From Lepas anatifera (lineage: Eukaryota; Arthropoda; Thecostraca; Lepadidae), in NCBI GenBank assembly GCA_034440635.1, contig JAOTON010000772.1, positions 348,001-412,000 of the forward strand: 64,000 nt of DNA. The letters run 5' to 3'. A program made the translations under genes and the position numbers. Under the pieces are notes generated by a model. It was not told the DNA's origin. It ran no database searches and saw nothing but the letters and a program-made list of their open reading frames with translations. Shown here piece after piece: positions 24,570 through 37,240 of this stretch (positions are counted from its first letter, which is position 1; each line of letters begins with the position of its first letter).

Positions 24570-24850
24570 CATAGGCGGATCCCAGGGGGCGGGCAAGGGG
24601 GGCAAGTGTTCCCCCTGATCGACCCTCGGCACCCCCTGAAATGATCACGGTGCCCCCTGAAAGGTCGATGGCGCCCCCTCAAATGTCGCTTCCCACCCCT
24701 CCCCTAGGATGCGAAAATCGGCACCCACCGATAGGATTTTGCACCCATCTGATAGGGTTTTCCGTCAAAAGTGGCGAACCCGGACCGGATGGCGCCCTAC
24801 CCCCCCTCCCGAAGGTGTCCCCCCCATCGGTAATCCTAGATTTGTCTATG
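24570..24850 (-). mobile_element. Family E hAT-like MITE, copy 3 (281 bp)
   Basis: CATAGGCGGATCCCAGG opens and TTTGTCTATG closes the element. The flanking 8-mers TAAAACGT (24,562-24,569) and TAAAACGC (24,851-24,858) differ at one base. The internal order is the reverse complement of the 18.3-kb copy (GGTGCCCCCTGAAAGGTCGA, then GCGAAAATCGGCACCCACCG). Confidence 0.8.
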
Positions 24851-25381
24851 TAAAACGCCAACAGGGAAAGGAGGAATTTCTTAACTTGTCTCTGGTCAAA
24901 TACCAATGGATGTAAAAGGCATTTCTGTCCGAACTACTTTCTTAAATATAATAAACGCAAGGACGAGCTCTGGCCATTTTAGGACCAATACCTGTCCTCA
25001 ATCTACCGTGTCTGCGTTATCTGCGTAGATAGTGATAATATGCAATTTTTACACGACGGTACTTTTTTAATTTCCACGTTTGCGGGGAAAACATGATTTT
25101 TAGGTGCCTGACATAAAGCTTTTAATATGTTTTTCATATTGTGTGAACTATATTCATTATGTGTGAACTAAAACTGCATCTCTAGACCAAAACAACAATG
25201 AAGGAAAGAAAAAGGCTAAGCAGAGAGCGGATAAGGATAACAATGAGCTACAAAAAAATCAGGAAAGGGTAAAACACAACGTTTCGGTCCAAGAAAATAT
25301 TCAGGTGGACTACACCTGCATGCAACTATATGCATTTAGACAAAACCACATGCATCTCTCTTACAATGCAGCTAAAAACGT

Positions 25382-26173
<792 letters not shown>

Positions 26174-26179
26174 AAATTT

Positions 26180-28385
26180 AGTGCCTAGTCCTACCTAACT
26201 TTTTTTCTCATCTATTTCTTAACTAATTTGTAACTTAAAGGCTCAGTTTCCATGTGCTAGAAGCAAGTCAGATAGACTTGAGAATCAGGATACAACAATC
26301 ACAGTTTCCATGGCACTTTGGCTGGTTACAAAAGGATCTGTAACTGATAGAACACTTCAATCTTGAATTTGTCAACATTTCTGGTACACCATTTAAGTTT
26401 TCTTTCACTCTCCCTTCACATGTGTTTAAAGTTTTGTTCAAGGGTTAACTGTTCTGTTGATGAATTGTGTTAATGATTTTTTGCTGAAGTGTTGATACAA
26501 TTTTGTTTTGTTTAGTTTTGTCTAGTAAAAAAGAAAGTTATACCCTCTCCAGTCTACTCTCCTTTATATCTGCACTGTTAGGGAAATCTTTACCATCACA
26601 ATGCCAAATACTGCCAGATCTTGTTGGATGTGGATTTACAAGAATTGGATTGGCAAATGGTTCCCATTACCAAAAGCTCTAACCATATTGATTGCATCCG
26701 AAAACTATGTGTGGCCACGCTCAAGACTGTGAATGGAAACTGGGACCATTTTTTACACCTATAAAAAGTACTGCAACTCAATGACCCAGTCTGCAAACTA
26801 TGGCAGCAGGCCAGATGAGTCGCACCAGCCATCCAAAATTATCGCACCACCAGCCTAAAAAAATTGCACCAATCTGCCATATACCAGGGAGAAAAACGCA
26901 CACATTCCTACCCACATGATGTAATACTACCTCTCTTATTAATTAGTTAAGGACTTTTTATATCCTGTGTCTTAATAACTTTTCAGCCATTATTATTATT
27001 ATTTTTTTCAGTGTCAACTTCCTCGTACCAGTCTTGCAAATTCGCACCAGGTTGATAAAATTCGCACCACTCGCTCCTGTCCCCAAGGGCACTCGCACCG
27101 ACGAGATCTCGTCGAAAATGCCATACTTTGCTTACTGGTCAATAACCTAAAAAATCACTCTTAGAAGTTAAGCAGTCTTGACAGCTGGAAATAGCTCACT
27201 GCTGGTACCCAAGACACATCACATATGGAAGTTTTCACAAGTTAGCGTCTCAAGAATTCACACTAAATAAGTTTTTGGATCACGGCTGCAACAGGACCAG
27301 AAAAATACCATTTTTCTTTTCCATCTCAGAAATAATTTTTTTGGATCACTCAATGCTGCCTTGATATCAGAGTCCACATGCCAAACATCTAGGAGAACAC
27401 ACCAAAAACAAGGAATGTGTTCCAGCTTATGCTACAGTTAATGCTGCAGCCGCTCAACAAAAAACATAAACACTACTGAAACCTTGCACAGGTTTAACTG
27501 CGTTCATCTCACTTCATCTCTATTTTGGTTTACAGAGTGCAATCTAGGTGTTGCTAGTCTTTGAACTAGCACCAGGCAACCAGAGTTGTTAGGTTTAGGT
27601 AACCAAAATCAGTCAGTGTGGAGCCAAAATACAAACTTACCTGCCTAGATTGAACTTTTGACCAACACTCAGGAAGGAAGGGAGGCTTCTCCACAAATTG
27701 GAATCCAATCACTTGTTTTAAAAAGCTGCAAGAACTCACTCTATTTAGTGAGATCACTTTTTGGCACATAAATATGGCCCAACACGCAGTATCTTGACTC
27801 CTGGTTTTCCTTATAAAAGATCAGAGAGAGAGGGTTCAAAGTGAATGCAATCAATCTCATAATTTTTTGTAACTCAAATCACATCTGCTGCAAACCAAAG
27901 TGTATAATAAATAGCTTTGCAACAAACTAAGTGCGTCCGATACGTAATTGTTGTCAATTTCTATTGAAAACTGGAGTGAACAAAAAACGCAGAGTTTGCC
28001 GCTATTTTGGAGCGCCCATATTTAGTCTTAGTTTGGTAGAAGTTTGGAAGAATCTACCAGTTTCTCCTAAGCGATAGAGACAAAATACATTTAATTTTTT
28101 TGTTAGGTCTTAGCTGCTCTATTTATCATGTTGAGCCATTCTTTTAATTTTGAACAGAAAATTGTGTCAATAAAGCGGTATTTTTGCATTTTTTATCTGC
28201 TTATCTAGCGGCTTGCACTACTAAACTTTGGTGTACCCGTCCTCTATTACCCTGCGAGTACCCATTGTGGAAACGGTGCCTTTGTTATCTTAACAAGGTG
28301 CAAAGCCGTCCGGACCACAAAGCGTGTTCCAAAAGCACACCAGTTTCCGAGCCTCTGTATCACGAGCGATTTATTCCAAGGACAG
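26180..28385. other. PGM2 intron, nothing recognised
   Basis: AT-rich. A GCACCA string recurs about ten times between 26,820 and 27,110 (TCGCACCA, TTGCACCA) without a fixed period. No gene or element ends were found. Confidence 0.45.
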
Positions 28386-28390
28386 CACTG

Positions 28391-28729
28391 GCCGCACCCA
28401 GGGGCGGATTCAGGGATTGGGGACACATCACTCAACACTGGCCGCACCCGGGGGCGGATTCAGGAAATGGGGACAAATCACTCAACACTGACCAAACCTT
28501 AGGGACGAGTTTAAGGGATGGGGACACAACACTCAACACTGACCGAACCTTAGGGACGAGTTTAGGGGATGGGGACAACACTCAACACTGGCCGCACCCA
28601 GGGGCGGATTCAGGGGGTGGGGACACAGCACTCAACACTGGCCGCACCTCAGGGGCGGATTCAGGGGTGGGGACACAGCACTCAACACTGGCCGCACCTC
28701 AGGGGCGGATTCAGGGGGTGGTGAGTGAG
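28391..28729 (+). repeat. 50-bp minisatellite, about 6.8 units
   Basis: Units start at 28,391, 28,441, 28,491, 28,542, 28,591, 28,641 and 28,691 (last one partial). The typical core is GCCGCACCCAGGGGCGGATT followed by CAGGG, GGGGACACA and CACTCAACACTG. Units 3 and 4 form a diverged subtype (ACCAAACCTTAGGGACGAG). A 210-codon open frame across it is a product of the repeat. The GGGGCGGATTCAGG core resembles the ends of family E-type MITEs. Confidence 0.92.
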
Positions 28730-29244
28730 CGCGAAAGATATTATGAAGGTGCCACATTACCTTTAAAAGAAAATAAGACACCCCACCCCCTTGAAACTGT
28801 GGCGCTCTTTCCCTGAAACTGCATCGCTGATGACAGCCTGCCCCCTCCGGGTGAAAACCCTGGATCCACCCCCTGTCGCACCTTTTAACCCAGTGAGGTG
28901 ACTGGGAACAATTCTCAGTTCCACTTACAGCACAGTCACTTAACAGCATTATCAGGCATAGCATCAGATCACGCTCCAGCGCGTCAGCGTGGCGGCGTCC
29001 TCTGATGCTATCAAGAGTTGGTGGTTTATCAAGAGTTGGTGGTGTCAGGTGACATCACTGATCACGTGTCTGCGGGATATCCAATCTAATCCAGTCTGTG
29101 GACCATATTATATGAGATCGTTCCAATACTTCGGAAATATTTTGGATCTGGATATGGATTTAGACTCGAATGTTTGCGGCTTCAGTCGTGATCTCAGATG
29201 TGGATCAGACCGGATTCATCATTGGATCATCATGAATTGATAGC

Positions 29245-29330
29245 CACCCCCGTGGCGCAGCTGGCAAAGGCGCCAAGCTTGGGTGTGGAAGGCCCCTGAA
29301 TCAAGGCTGACCTGTGACAGGCTTTTCCGC
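29245..29330 (+). repeat. Possible degraded tRNA-like sequence
   Basis: CCCCGTGGCGCAGCTGGCAA resembles a tRNA 5' end and A box. The B box expected about 45-50 bp on is only weakly present (CCTGAATCAAGGC). It may be a SINE remnant. Confidence 0.3.
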
Positions 29331-29448
29331 GGCCGCCTCCTACCCAGGAGATAGCGGTACACTGAGGAGTGCGCGCCGCAGCAGTGGGATCAACGCCGTG
29401 CCAGCCAGCGTGCCTGTTTGCGGGTGCACGGGCCTGATCGGCCTTTAA

Positions 29449-29565
29449 AGGGAATGTGGCACCTAGATAGCCAAGTTGTAAAGCAAGTCGGAAAACCCGG
29501 ACTCCATATTTCATTTGACTTGGAACTAGATATTTCCGTAGAAAAAAACTAAAACCTACCTGCAC
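29449..29565 (+). mobile_element. Family G fragment
   Basis: After TTAA at 29,445-29,448 come AGGGAATGTGGCACC, AGATAGCCAAGTTGTAAAGC and AAGTCGGAAAACCCGGACTC, ending with the AAACTAAAACCTACCTGCA block. This is one half of the short form of the element at 32.3 kb. Confidence 0.55.
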
Positions 29566-29588
29566 TGAAAAAAGTACGTCAGAAATTG

Positions 29589-29800
29589 GATTTTTTCTAC
29601 GGTGCCAAAATCCACTCTTCTTTCCGTGAATATGTTACACCCGATATTTTTAGATTGAGAAGCGTAAAATGCCATGAAACAGGAATAATAAGATCCCAAT
29701 CCGTGGGGTGTGAAAATATAAACTACCAAAAAGTACGCAACTTTTAGGATTATTTCTACGGCGCCAAAATCAACTCCTCTTTCCAGCATTATTCCACAAC
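29589..29800 (+). repeat. Diverged tandem duplication, about 160 bp
   Basis: TTTCTACGGTGCCAAAATC near 29,593 and TTTCTACGGCGCCAAAATC near 29,752, each followed by an ACTCYTCTTTCC block, indicate an old duplication of about 160 bp next to a family G fragment. Confidence 0.55.
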
Positions 29801-30387
29801 CCATTTTACACGGTGTAATGCAAAAATGCATGTGTTTTGAGGGAATATGATTATACCACTGGAGTAAAAAGATTGTCAGCTAAACCGGAACAGTGTAAAC
29901 TAGAAGTGAGGGTGTAAAAATATATTAAAATTTGAAATTCCTGGCGTAGAAAAATCTTTGCAAGGTGCAAAATGAACCCGCGTTCAATATTACATTGCTG
30001 TTGAAAAGAAATACACCGATTAAAAAAACGGCCCAGTTTATTCTCATGGAGCGTTTGAGGCCAGTTTACTCTGGTTAGGCTGATTAGTATACACTCTGGT
30101 AAACATACACTGCAACGGAGAGTTTAAATCATTTGTTTTCATACTCACTTCTAATAATCTAAATACCTCTAATTTGCACTCTAATCTGGAACAGTGTTCA
30201 AATTGACCTTCAATTACTCCAATTATTTAGTTCCTCTTTGCACAAACATCACTAGGTTTATGGTTTTTGTTTTAGGCTTCTTCGTTTTACACTTCCCAAA
30301 TTTTCCTCTTTCATATCCGCTTACCACTGCATCATTTCCACTCATCACCGCAAATCACCTCTCTGAGGCGCTGCACAGCTTTCTTAA

Positions 30388-30545
30388 CACGGGCAATGGA
30401 GGGGTCTCAGAGATCAGCCCCCACCTTTTTTCCGAGGTGGCCGGAGAACTGTTCATGGCGAAAAACAATAACTTTAGGTACCTAGGTAATGGCCTCTGTG
30501 ACCTGTTACCAAATTTGATTTAAACAAAGGTCACCCACCATTAGT
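30388..30545 (+). mobile_element. Family B left end, truncated
   Basis: A TTAA at 30,384-30,387 is followed by CACGGGCAATGGAGGGGTCT and the B-specific CCGAGGTGGCCGGAGAACTG. The B similarity then fades. The DNA up to 30,990 is a different AGGTCA-containing mixture (AGGTCACGAGGTCA near 30,628, GGTGACCTCGTTGACC near 30,852) that I could not assign to a family. The truncation point is approximate. Confidence 0.55.
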
Positions 30546-30750
30546 TAGCTTATACCCTGAGGAGCACCCATTGAAAATCGGAATATGATTCTTTTTTTAA
30601 TTTTAGATTTAAAGAGGAGTTCACAAGGTCACGAGGTCAAAACCTGACCTAAAGTCAAAGTTTTTTTATTTTTCTTATCTGAACCGCTGCATCTTGTATC
30701 CAGCGATATTCATAAAAATAATTTAGATCAGCCACCTTTAAGAAATGAAA

Positions 30751-30846
30751 TTATTTCTGATTCAATATTCGTGTTAGCCTTGGAAATTTCATGACCTCTT
30801 ATTTCTGATTCAATATTCGTGTTAGCCTTGGAAATTTCATGACCTC
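30751..30846 (+). repeat. 48-bp tandem duplication
   Basis: TTATTTCTGATTCAATATTC... is repeated exactly at 30,751 and 30,799, each copy ending ATTTCATGACCTC. Confidence 0.9.
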
Positions 30847-32256
30847 TATCTGGTGACCTCGTTGACCTTTGGACCTGAAAATGGGCCCAAATTGTTCTTT
30901 TGTAGAGAGCCTTGGGTAAAGGTTTGGTGGAAATCTGAGGAGTGGGTCATGTTGGACTTTTTCGTGCTTACCTGGATGATTTGTCCTAGAATGACTCATT
31001 AGGGTGTCCCAAAATTAACAAAGTTTTAAAAGTTGGTGTTTACCTTTCTTTTTCCCGTTGAGTGTGACCTGAAACGAAATTGTGCAAAAAATCAGGCATT
31101 TGAATTAATATTTGACCCCAGCGCAAATCGCTTGAAGTTTTACCCATAGCTCCCTATGGAGACTGCAACGCTTGAACACGAAGTATTTCGGTATTTCCAT
31201 CGTAATGCGGGACTACAGCTTAGTGTGTCTTATATTTTCTTCTCTTTTTGGCTATGTTTTGTAAGAATTATCTTTTATCTATTGTTTACATGGCATTCCG
31301 ACTTATTTCCACTACAATTAGGAACTTCATATTCTTCGTTTTACATAGAACCATATTGTGTTATAAGGTACACAACCCTGATCCGAATAACTGGTTGTTT
31401 TCCTTATATGGTCAGGCAAAACACTGTTTTATAAACATTATCATTGATCCTTAGACTAGAAAGACACAGTTTCAAGACATATACACGTTATTCAATATGG
31501 AACAAAAGTCCATTGCTACATATAAACATCCTTCTGGAGGGCCCCTGGCCAGAGGTGTACGCCGGAACTGATTTCCTAGTGTCGGGAAAGGGCTTGTGGC
31601 AATGCTCTACAACTTGCAGTAGGTGCTGCTGGCGAGTGGTGGTTGGGGGGGGAAATACATTCCCCAAAACAGAAAATCTAGGGGCAATACTATGTTTGCA
31701 CCCCTCCCCAAAGCTGTCGGCCTCGTTTTTGCCCGGACTCATTTTTAGTCTACAAGCAAGGTTTTGGTGCTTGAACTCTCAACTTTAAACACAGCCACCC
31801 AACTTCAGTGCAAAAATTGAGCCCTGGATAGCAAAACAAGCATCTTGTGGCTACAACTTTGACCCGGTGACGTTTTTTATTCTGCTTATCGACTCTTCAG
31901 CTTACCCCCACAGCTTACCGTTTCGGTAAATTGTGGTATGCTATCACCGCGTGAAGTTTTTTCCTCATCGACTTTGGCTTGTCCCCAAACCTGTCGGCTA
32001 AATCCGCCACTGCTGTCGGCTCTCCTCATTCTTAGTAAGGCAGCCGATATAGTACTTTATTAGCCTAGCCCCTCTCTCTGCTGGGTTGTTCACCAACTGC
32101 AGGTTTCGTAAGAAGGCCTCCAGCCTATCGTAACCTGGGATACCGTCCCATGCGGGCACTCAGCCAGAAATGACGTGTCAACCGACAGGCTTTTTAAACA
32201 TGGGATGGGACTGCGCGCCCACAAACTTATCCAGCGACAGATCCTTCATGTCTTAA

Positions 32257-32535
32257 AGGGAACGTGCCACCTTCATAACATGGTTTTAACTGAGATAGCT
32301 AAGTTGTAAAGCAAGTCGGAAAACCCGGTACTCAATATATCATTTGTCCTGAAACTCAAAATTTCCGTTGAGAAAACCTAAAAACTACCGGAAATGTACC
32401 CCTCAAAGACAATGTCCAGGTGATTTCCTGTGATACAACAGCGTCCAACACCGGGTGGCAGTACCGGGTTTTCCGACTTGCTTTACAACTTGGCTATCTC
32501 AGTTAAAATCACGTTATGAAGGTGCCACATTCCCT
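32257..32535. mobile_element. Family G TTAA MITE at palindrome centre (279 bp)
   Basis: The element is bounded by TTAA (32,253-32,256) and TTAG (32,536-32,539), with long inverted ends: AGGGAACGTGCCACCTTCAT and the reverse complement of ACGTTATGAAGGTGCCACAT followed by TCCCT. The inverted similarity continues inward through GAGATAGCTAAGTTGTAAAG and GTCGGAAAACCCGGTACT. It occupies the exact junction of the two arms of the large palindrome. Confidence 0.8.
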
Positions 32536-32542
32536 TTAGGGC

Positions 32543-33290
32543 ATGGAGGATCTGACGCTGGATAAGTTTGTGGGCGCGCAGTCCCATCTCATGTTTGAAA
32601 GCCTGTCGGTTGACACGTCATTTCTGGCTGAGTGCCCGCCATGGGACGGTATCCCAGGTTACGATAGGCTGGAGGCCTTCATACGAAACCTGCAGTTGGC
32701 GAACAACCAAGCAGAGAGAGGGGCTAGGCTGATAAATTACTATATTGGTTGCCTTACTAAGAATGAGGAGAGCCGACAGCAGTGGCGGATTTAGCCGGCA
32801 GGTTTGGGGACAAGCCAAAGTCGATGAGAAAAAAACGTCACGCGGTGATAGCATACCACAATTTAACTAAGCGGTAAGCTGTGGGGGTAAGCTGAAGAGT
32901 CGATAAGCAGAATAAAAACGTCGCCGGGTCAAAGCTGTAGCCACAAGATGCTTGTTTTGCTATCCAGGGCTCAATTTTTGCTCTGAAGTAGGGTCGCTGG
33001 GTTTAAAGTTGGGAGTTCAAGCACCAAAACCTTGCTTGTAGACTAAAAATGAGTCCGGGCAAAAACGAGGTCGACAGCTTTGGGGAGGGGTGCAAACATA
33101 GTATTGCCCCTTGATTTTCTGTTTTGGGGAATGTATTCCCCCAACCACCACTGGCCAACAGCACCTACTGCAAGTTGTAGAGAATTGCCACCAGCCGTTT
33201 CCCGACACTAGGAAATCAGTTCTGGCGTACACCTCTGGCCAGGTACCCTCCAGAAGGATGTTTATATGTAGCAATGAACTTTTGTTCCAT
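32543..33290 (+). pseudogene. Transposon-protein remnant, interrupted
   Basis: The frame from 32,543 encodes 83 codons with the motif FIRNLQLANNQAERGARLI and ends CLTKNEESRQ. Reading resumes after an insert, at about 33,153, with QHLLQVVENCHQPFPDTRKS. The N-x-x-AERG-x-x-LI motif followed by RQ-x-LLQVV-x-x-H is a pattern I recall from uncharacterised transposon proteins of arthropods and other invertebrates; the superfamily is not certain. An inverted copy lies in the left arm (about 31.5-32.25 kb, minus strand). Confidence 0.55.
32782..33153. mobile_element. hAT-like insert within the transposon remnant
   Basis: The insert begins CAGTGGCGGATTTAGCCGGC and ends CCAACCACCACTG, flanked by GCCGACAG and GCCAACAG, an 8-bp duplication with one mismatch. 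Removing it restores the motif order EESRQ / QHLLQVV. The same insert is present, inverted, in the left arm (about 31,637-32,009). Confidence 0.65.
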
Positions 33291-33799
33291 ATTGAATAGC
33301 GTGTATGTGTCTTGAAACTGTGTCTTTCTAATCTAGGGATCAATAATAATGTTATAAAACAGTGTTTTGCCTGACCATACAAGGAAAAACAACCAGATAT
33401 TCGGATCAGGGTTGTGTACCTTATAACACAATATGGTTCTATGTAAAACAAAGAACGTGAAGTACCTAATTGTAGTGGAAATAAGTCGGAATGCCATGTA
33501 AACAATAGATAAAAGATAGTTCTTACAAAACATAGCCAAAAAGAGAAGAAAATATAAGACACACTACGCTGTAGTCCTGCATTACGATGGAAATACCGAA
33601 ATAGTCCGTGTTCAAGCGTTGCAGTCTCCATAGGGAGCTATGGGTAAAACTTCAAGCGATTTGCGCTGGGGTCAAATATTAATTTAAATACCTGATTTTT
33701 TGCACAATTTCGTTTCAGGTCACACTCAACGGGAAAAAGAAAGGTAAACACCAACTTTAAAACTTTGTTAATTTTGGGACACCCTAATGACTCATCTAC

Positions 33800-35935
33800 G
33801 TCCCGAGAGTAGCTAACAAAAGCTCACTATGGGGGTGGGGGGAGGGTTGAAATCCCTCAGCTGTTCGGAAACGGGTACATTCAATATCTGTGCTGGAGTA
33901 TTATTGGATATGCTTAATTCAAGTGAAAATATAGGTTATCACTAGCTAACCACTGTGGATCCGGGCCTCTTGTAGAAAATCCTTGACGACGCCCTGGATG
34001 CCGGACAAAGATAGTTATATAAATGATTCATTCACGCCCATTGAGGCAAATTCAACAGCTCTTTGCTGCACTTAGCTAGAATGATTTAGTCTTCGTTTCC
34101 TCTCCACGACTAGACCAACCTCCACGCGTCAAGATCGACACTGTGGAATGCAGAAATGCAATGCGGTGGTTCAAGCTCAGAACTGAAGCGAAAACAAAAT
34201 GGCAGGATTCCACCTACGTGTCAACTGTAGTAAAACAACCTTATATCATAGAAACACACTCAAATGGAGATAAGAAGAATTAAAACATTCACTAAGCGTA
34301 GTTAAATCAGCAAATATGTCGTTTCAATCTATTGGCAGAATTGTTTCACCACAGGAGGGCTGGGGGGGATCCAGTTGCGCGTAGCTTCCGCCCGCGCTCT
34401 CCTTACGCCCGCGCTGATTTGAGCGGAAGTTTGGGCGTAAGCGATTTGGAGGGATATTCAGGACAGAGCAATCGCGCGGAGCTCCGCGCCCGCGGGAGTT
34501 AGCGCGGTGCATCGAGGGCAATCCGAGGCGGCGGTGAATACTACTGGCGACTGTCGTAGATGAACGTTAAGGCTCAAATTCCCATAGAATACGGTGCTTT
34601 TCTAGCCGTAGTAAACTCGTGTCATAGGTTACAGCCTGCTGACTGCTGAACGGTGTCGGATTTCCCGGCCGACTGTGGGGGGAGGGGATGAGAGGAAGAC
34701 ACGGCCCCGCGCTGGGAGGTGAAGTGATGATGAAAGTGCTCGGATCGGATAAAGGGAAAAACTTTAGCCAGAAACGACAATTATACTTATATAGTGACCA
34801 TTATTAAGTGGGATTTCCACATAAAGGAGACATACATGTGAAAACGATGTAATTTGCATTAATCCAAATGTGTTTTTATGTTAAACCTAACTTATGTCAA
34901 TTTATATGGGCAGGACACTGCCCTAACGAAATTGGATTAGTCAGAGCAATGTGGGAGAGATGTGCCGGGCAGGCCCCAGGAAGCCTGGCTCGGCGAGTGC
35001 AGCGCAATTCAGTTTGAAATTTATTCACGAATCGAACCGTTATTCGGTGCATTTTCTCAAACCTATTCAAGTCGTGTTCATTAGCGGATCTTGGGGAGGG
35101 GGTTGGGCACAACAGGCGATTGCCCCCTGTTATCATCTATCGGCTCCGACGGGGGTTCACCACCTGTCTTTAGCCTGTCACACATATGTTAAGACTGATC
35201 TTTTTGACAGTGGCCTTCAAGTCACGCCAAAGATGTTGCAAGTGGTTGGGTGACTTTCTATGGACACGGGGACATTTCTATGGATATCCTCACGCTCACA
35301 GTTCTCAGGGTGAACTGGGTTATCGCTGGCGTTCCATGTAATCCTCGACGAGACCGCTCGGGGACGGTGAGTGGTACGAAACGTGAGATACGTCCTGGTC
35401 CGAAAAACAAGGTGTAATGGAGGGCAGTTAGCATTACGGCTGGTGGTTCACTGGCACATCTGCAGTGATCTACGTTTCTCTTCACCTGTTTATCTTCTGA
35501 GGATTTTCCAGTGAGATGCTGGGAGTTGGTGAGCCTCGATTATTATCATAAATACATGTTTTGTCGACCGCAAGTCATATAACTTGGATTCGTTAACATT
35601 TCCAATGCCTTTTCGTTGCTTTAAAAGGATGATACAGGCTTCCGCGCTGTCTTCCGTGCTGTTGAGAAGACGCGGAAAGTTAGCGCGTAAGACGGCGAGT
35701 TACGACACTACTTCTGCCACAACTTAGCTGCGCGCTGATGGATCCCTCCAAAAGCCGGTCCGCATTTACTTACGCCCCCGCTCAGCTGAGCGCCGTCTAC
35801 CGCGTGTCCGGATCCCTCCAGCCTGAATTCTAAACAAATGCTTAAAAATGGGGTACTTTTAGGACTAGATAGATTGAAACTCTACGCTCCAGGTGTTGTT
35901 TTTTTCAGTGTGACACCAGCCCCCCATCAGCCCGT
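33800..35935. other. PGM2 intron, nothing recognised
   Basis: Includes a GC-rich patch at 34,360-34,520 with repeated CGCCCGCG strings and a loose TTACGCCC-type repeat near 34,385-34,440 and 35,690-35,790 (CTTACGCCCGCGCTGA, CTTACGCCCCCGCTCA), suggesting an undefined repeat. No exon was recognised. Confidence 0.4.
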
Positions 35936-35939
35936 CGCC

Positions 35940-36214
35940 GGGCGGCCATTATTGTGAGCTGCTGGTGTGACGGCATATGCTGACGCCACGATGAGCATCA
36001 GCCAATCGAAGCCCTTGAAGCGTTTCAAGTATGGTAGTGGTTGCCAGATCGTGACATCATCCACAGGCTGATATTTATTTCTTTTTCTAGATGAGTATAA
36101 AAACATTGAGCTTGTACATTTTTCAGAGAAATCATGAGTGGTATCGTTATCTTTGGCTAAAAGTACGGCTAATTTCACTAAATTCCAGGATTCGACCAAG
36201 GTGCCGCATTCCCT
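35940..36214 (-). mobile_element. Family G fragment
   Basis: Reading leftwards from TTAA (36,215-36,218), the sequence AGGGAATGCGGCACCTTGGT leads into the blocks seen at 59.5 kb (TGATTTCTCTGAAAAATGTA, CCTGTGGATGATGTCACGAT, GCGTCAGCATATGCCGTCAC). The far end is missing. Confidence 0.6.
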
Positions 36215-36288
36215 TTAAAGTGATCCACTGGTCCGGTCTCTCACCCGCGGCCCTCATGTGAGGCCCGGCCTGTGCCGGGCGCTGCGGC

Positions 36289-37240
36289 TTACGATACGAT
36301 ACGATACGATAATTTATTCATATACATTGGTTTCCAAAATGTTACATCAAGATCGGCGCAAAAGTCCTAGCGAACTTAACTCAGGGCACCTTTCTCAGAA
36401 GTCTCTAGGTGTTGGTGCTTTAGGGCGCTTCGGCTGCCAGGGCCATATAGCGCCTCAGAAGTCTCTATAAACATGTAGGTTCGTAAGCACAACAGGTAGA
36501 CACATACACACGAAACATAGACGAACCAACGTGACACTTGACATTTAAACAGCTCTCAACCGGAAAATTTCGTTCGCGGTCTCCGTAGGTGACAGCTCTG
36601 CGGGCGGGAGCCCACCGGACGTGCCCACCGCCTGGCAGGCGCCCACTATGCCGGGACAGCCGGCGCCACGTGACCACTCCGAGAGTCTTAAGTGAATCTT
36701 CTTGATTTTATCAGAAAATTTTGGAAAGCTTTGGCCACCTCCCGTCCACTGCCCTCGTCCAGTCCAATACCAGATATGAGAAAGTCAAGTTGCGATTGAA
36801 GAGGAAGTACTCGGAGATTGTGGCCTAAAAGTGTAATAGTGTGAAATAGTTCGGCCCGCACAACATTATAAAGAGGACACTTTAGAACAAAATGTTTAAT
36901 AGTCTCGGTCCAAAAACCACAGGAATACTGTGGCGAAGGTTTTTGTATGGTTTGGAAGAGGTGATAATTAAGTGCGGAAGCTCCAACTCGGAGTTGTGTG
37001 TGGAGTTTGTTACCGATTTTGGAGCCGAGTGCGAGGTACTTAGGAGCGGGCTTGAAGAGACTGGAGCAGCCTATGGCCCGCCGAGTGCGGTGCCGCTGTC
37101 CCGTAATGGTGCCGGCAAATGGAAACTTCCGCTGTGTACCTAGTGCTAGTGCGTTGTATGTGTTGTAAGCGCGCTGGTGTCCCGTCTCCAACTGTGTATT
37201 GCGCCTCCACAGGGTGACACGAAGCATGCCCTCCGGCCGC
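36289..37240 (-). mobile_element. Non-LTR retrotransposon 3' end
   Basis: A minus-strand frame (37,227-36,688) encodes the C-terminal part of a reverse-transcriptase polyprotein. CGFWTETIKHFVLKCPLY fits the CG-x-x-ET-x-x-H-x-x-x-x-CP-x-Y block that follows the RT domain in many LINEs. Downstream in element direction the untranslated part ends in (TATCG)4 at 36,290-36,312, a short tandem tail of the kind that replaces poly(A) in several LINE clades. The RT and endonuclease domains are absent: a 5'-truncated, dead copy. Confidence 0.7.

Larger units (their letters stand above)
30991..33795. repeat. Large palindrome with 1.26-kb arms
   Basis: The left arm (30,991-32,252) and right arm (32,540-33,795) are reverse complements with scattered differences. 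The outer ends are ATGACTCATTAGGGTGTCCC and its inverse. Each arm contains the same transposon-protein remnant interrupted by the same insert, so the insert preceded the inversion. Without the family G insert the arms would nearly touch. This is the structure of a foldback element or an inverted-duplicated transposon. Mirror-image open frames in the two arms are duplicates of each other. Confidence 0.88.

Noticed and set aside
28184..28816. 210-codon open frame on the plus strand
   Set aside because: It is produced by the 50-bp minisatellite and changes phase with unit length; no domain and no conserved flanks.
31156..31788. Hydrophobic open frames mirrored at 33,017-33,631
   Set aside because: They are the two arms of one palindrome, and the frame covers the hAT-like insert and unrelated DNA. 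Duplication explains the conservation, not selection.
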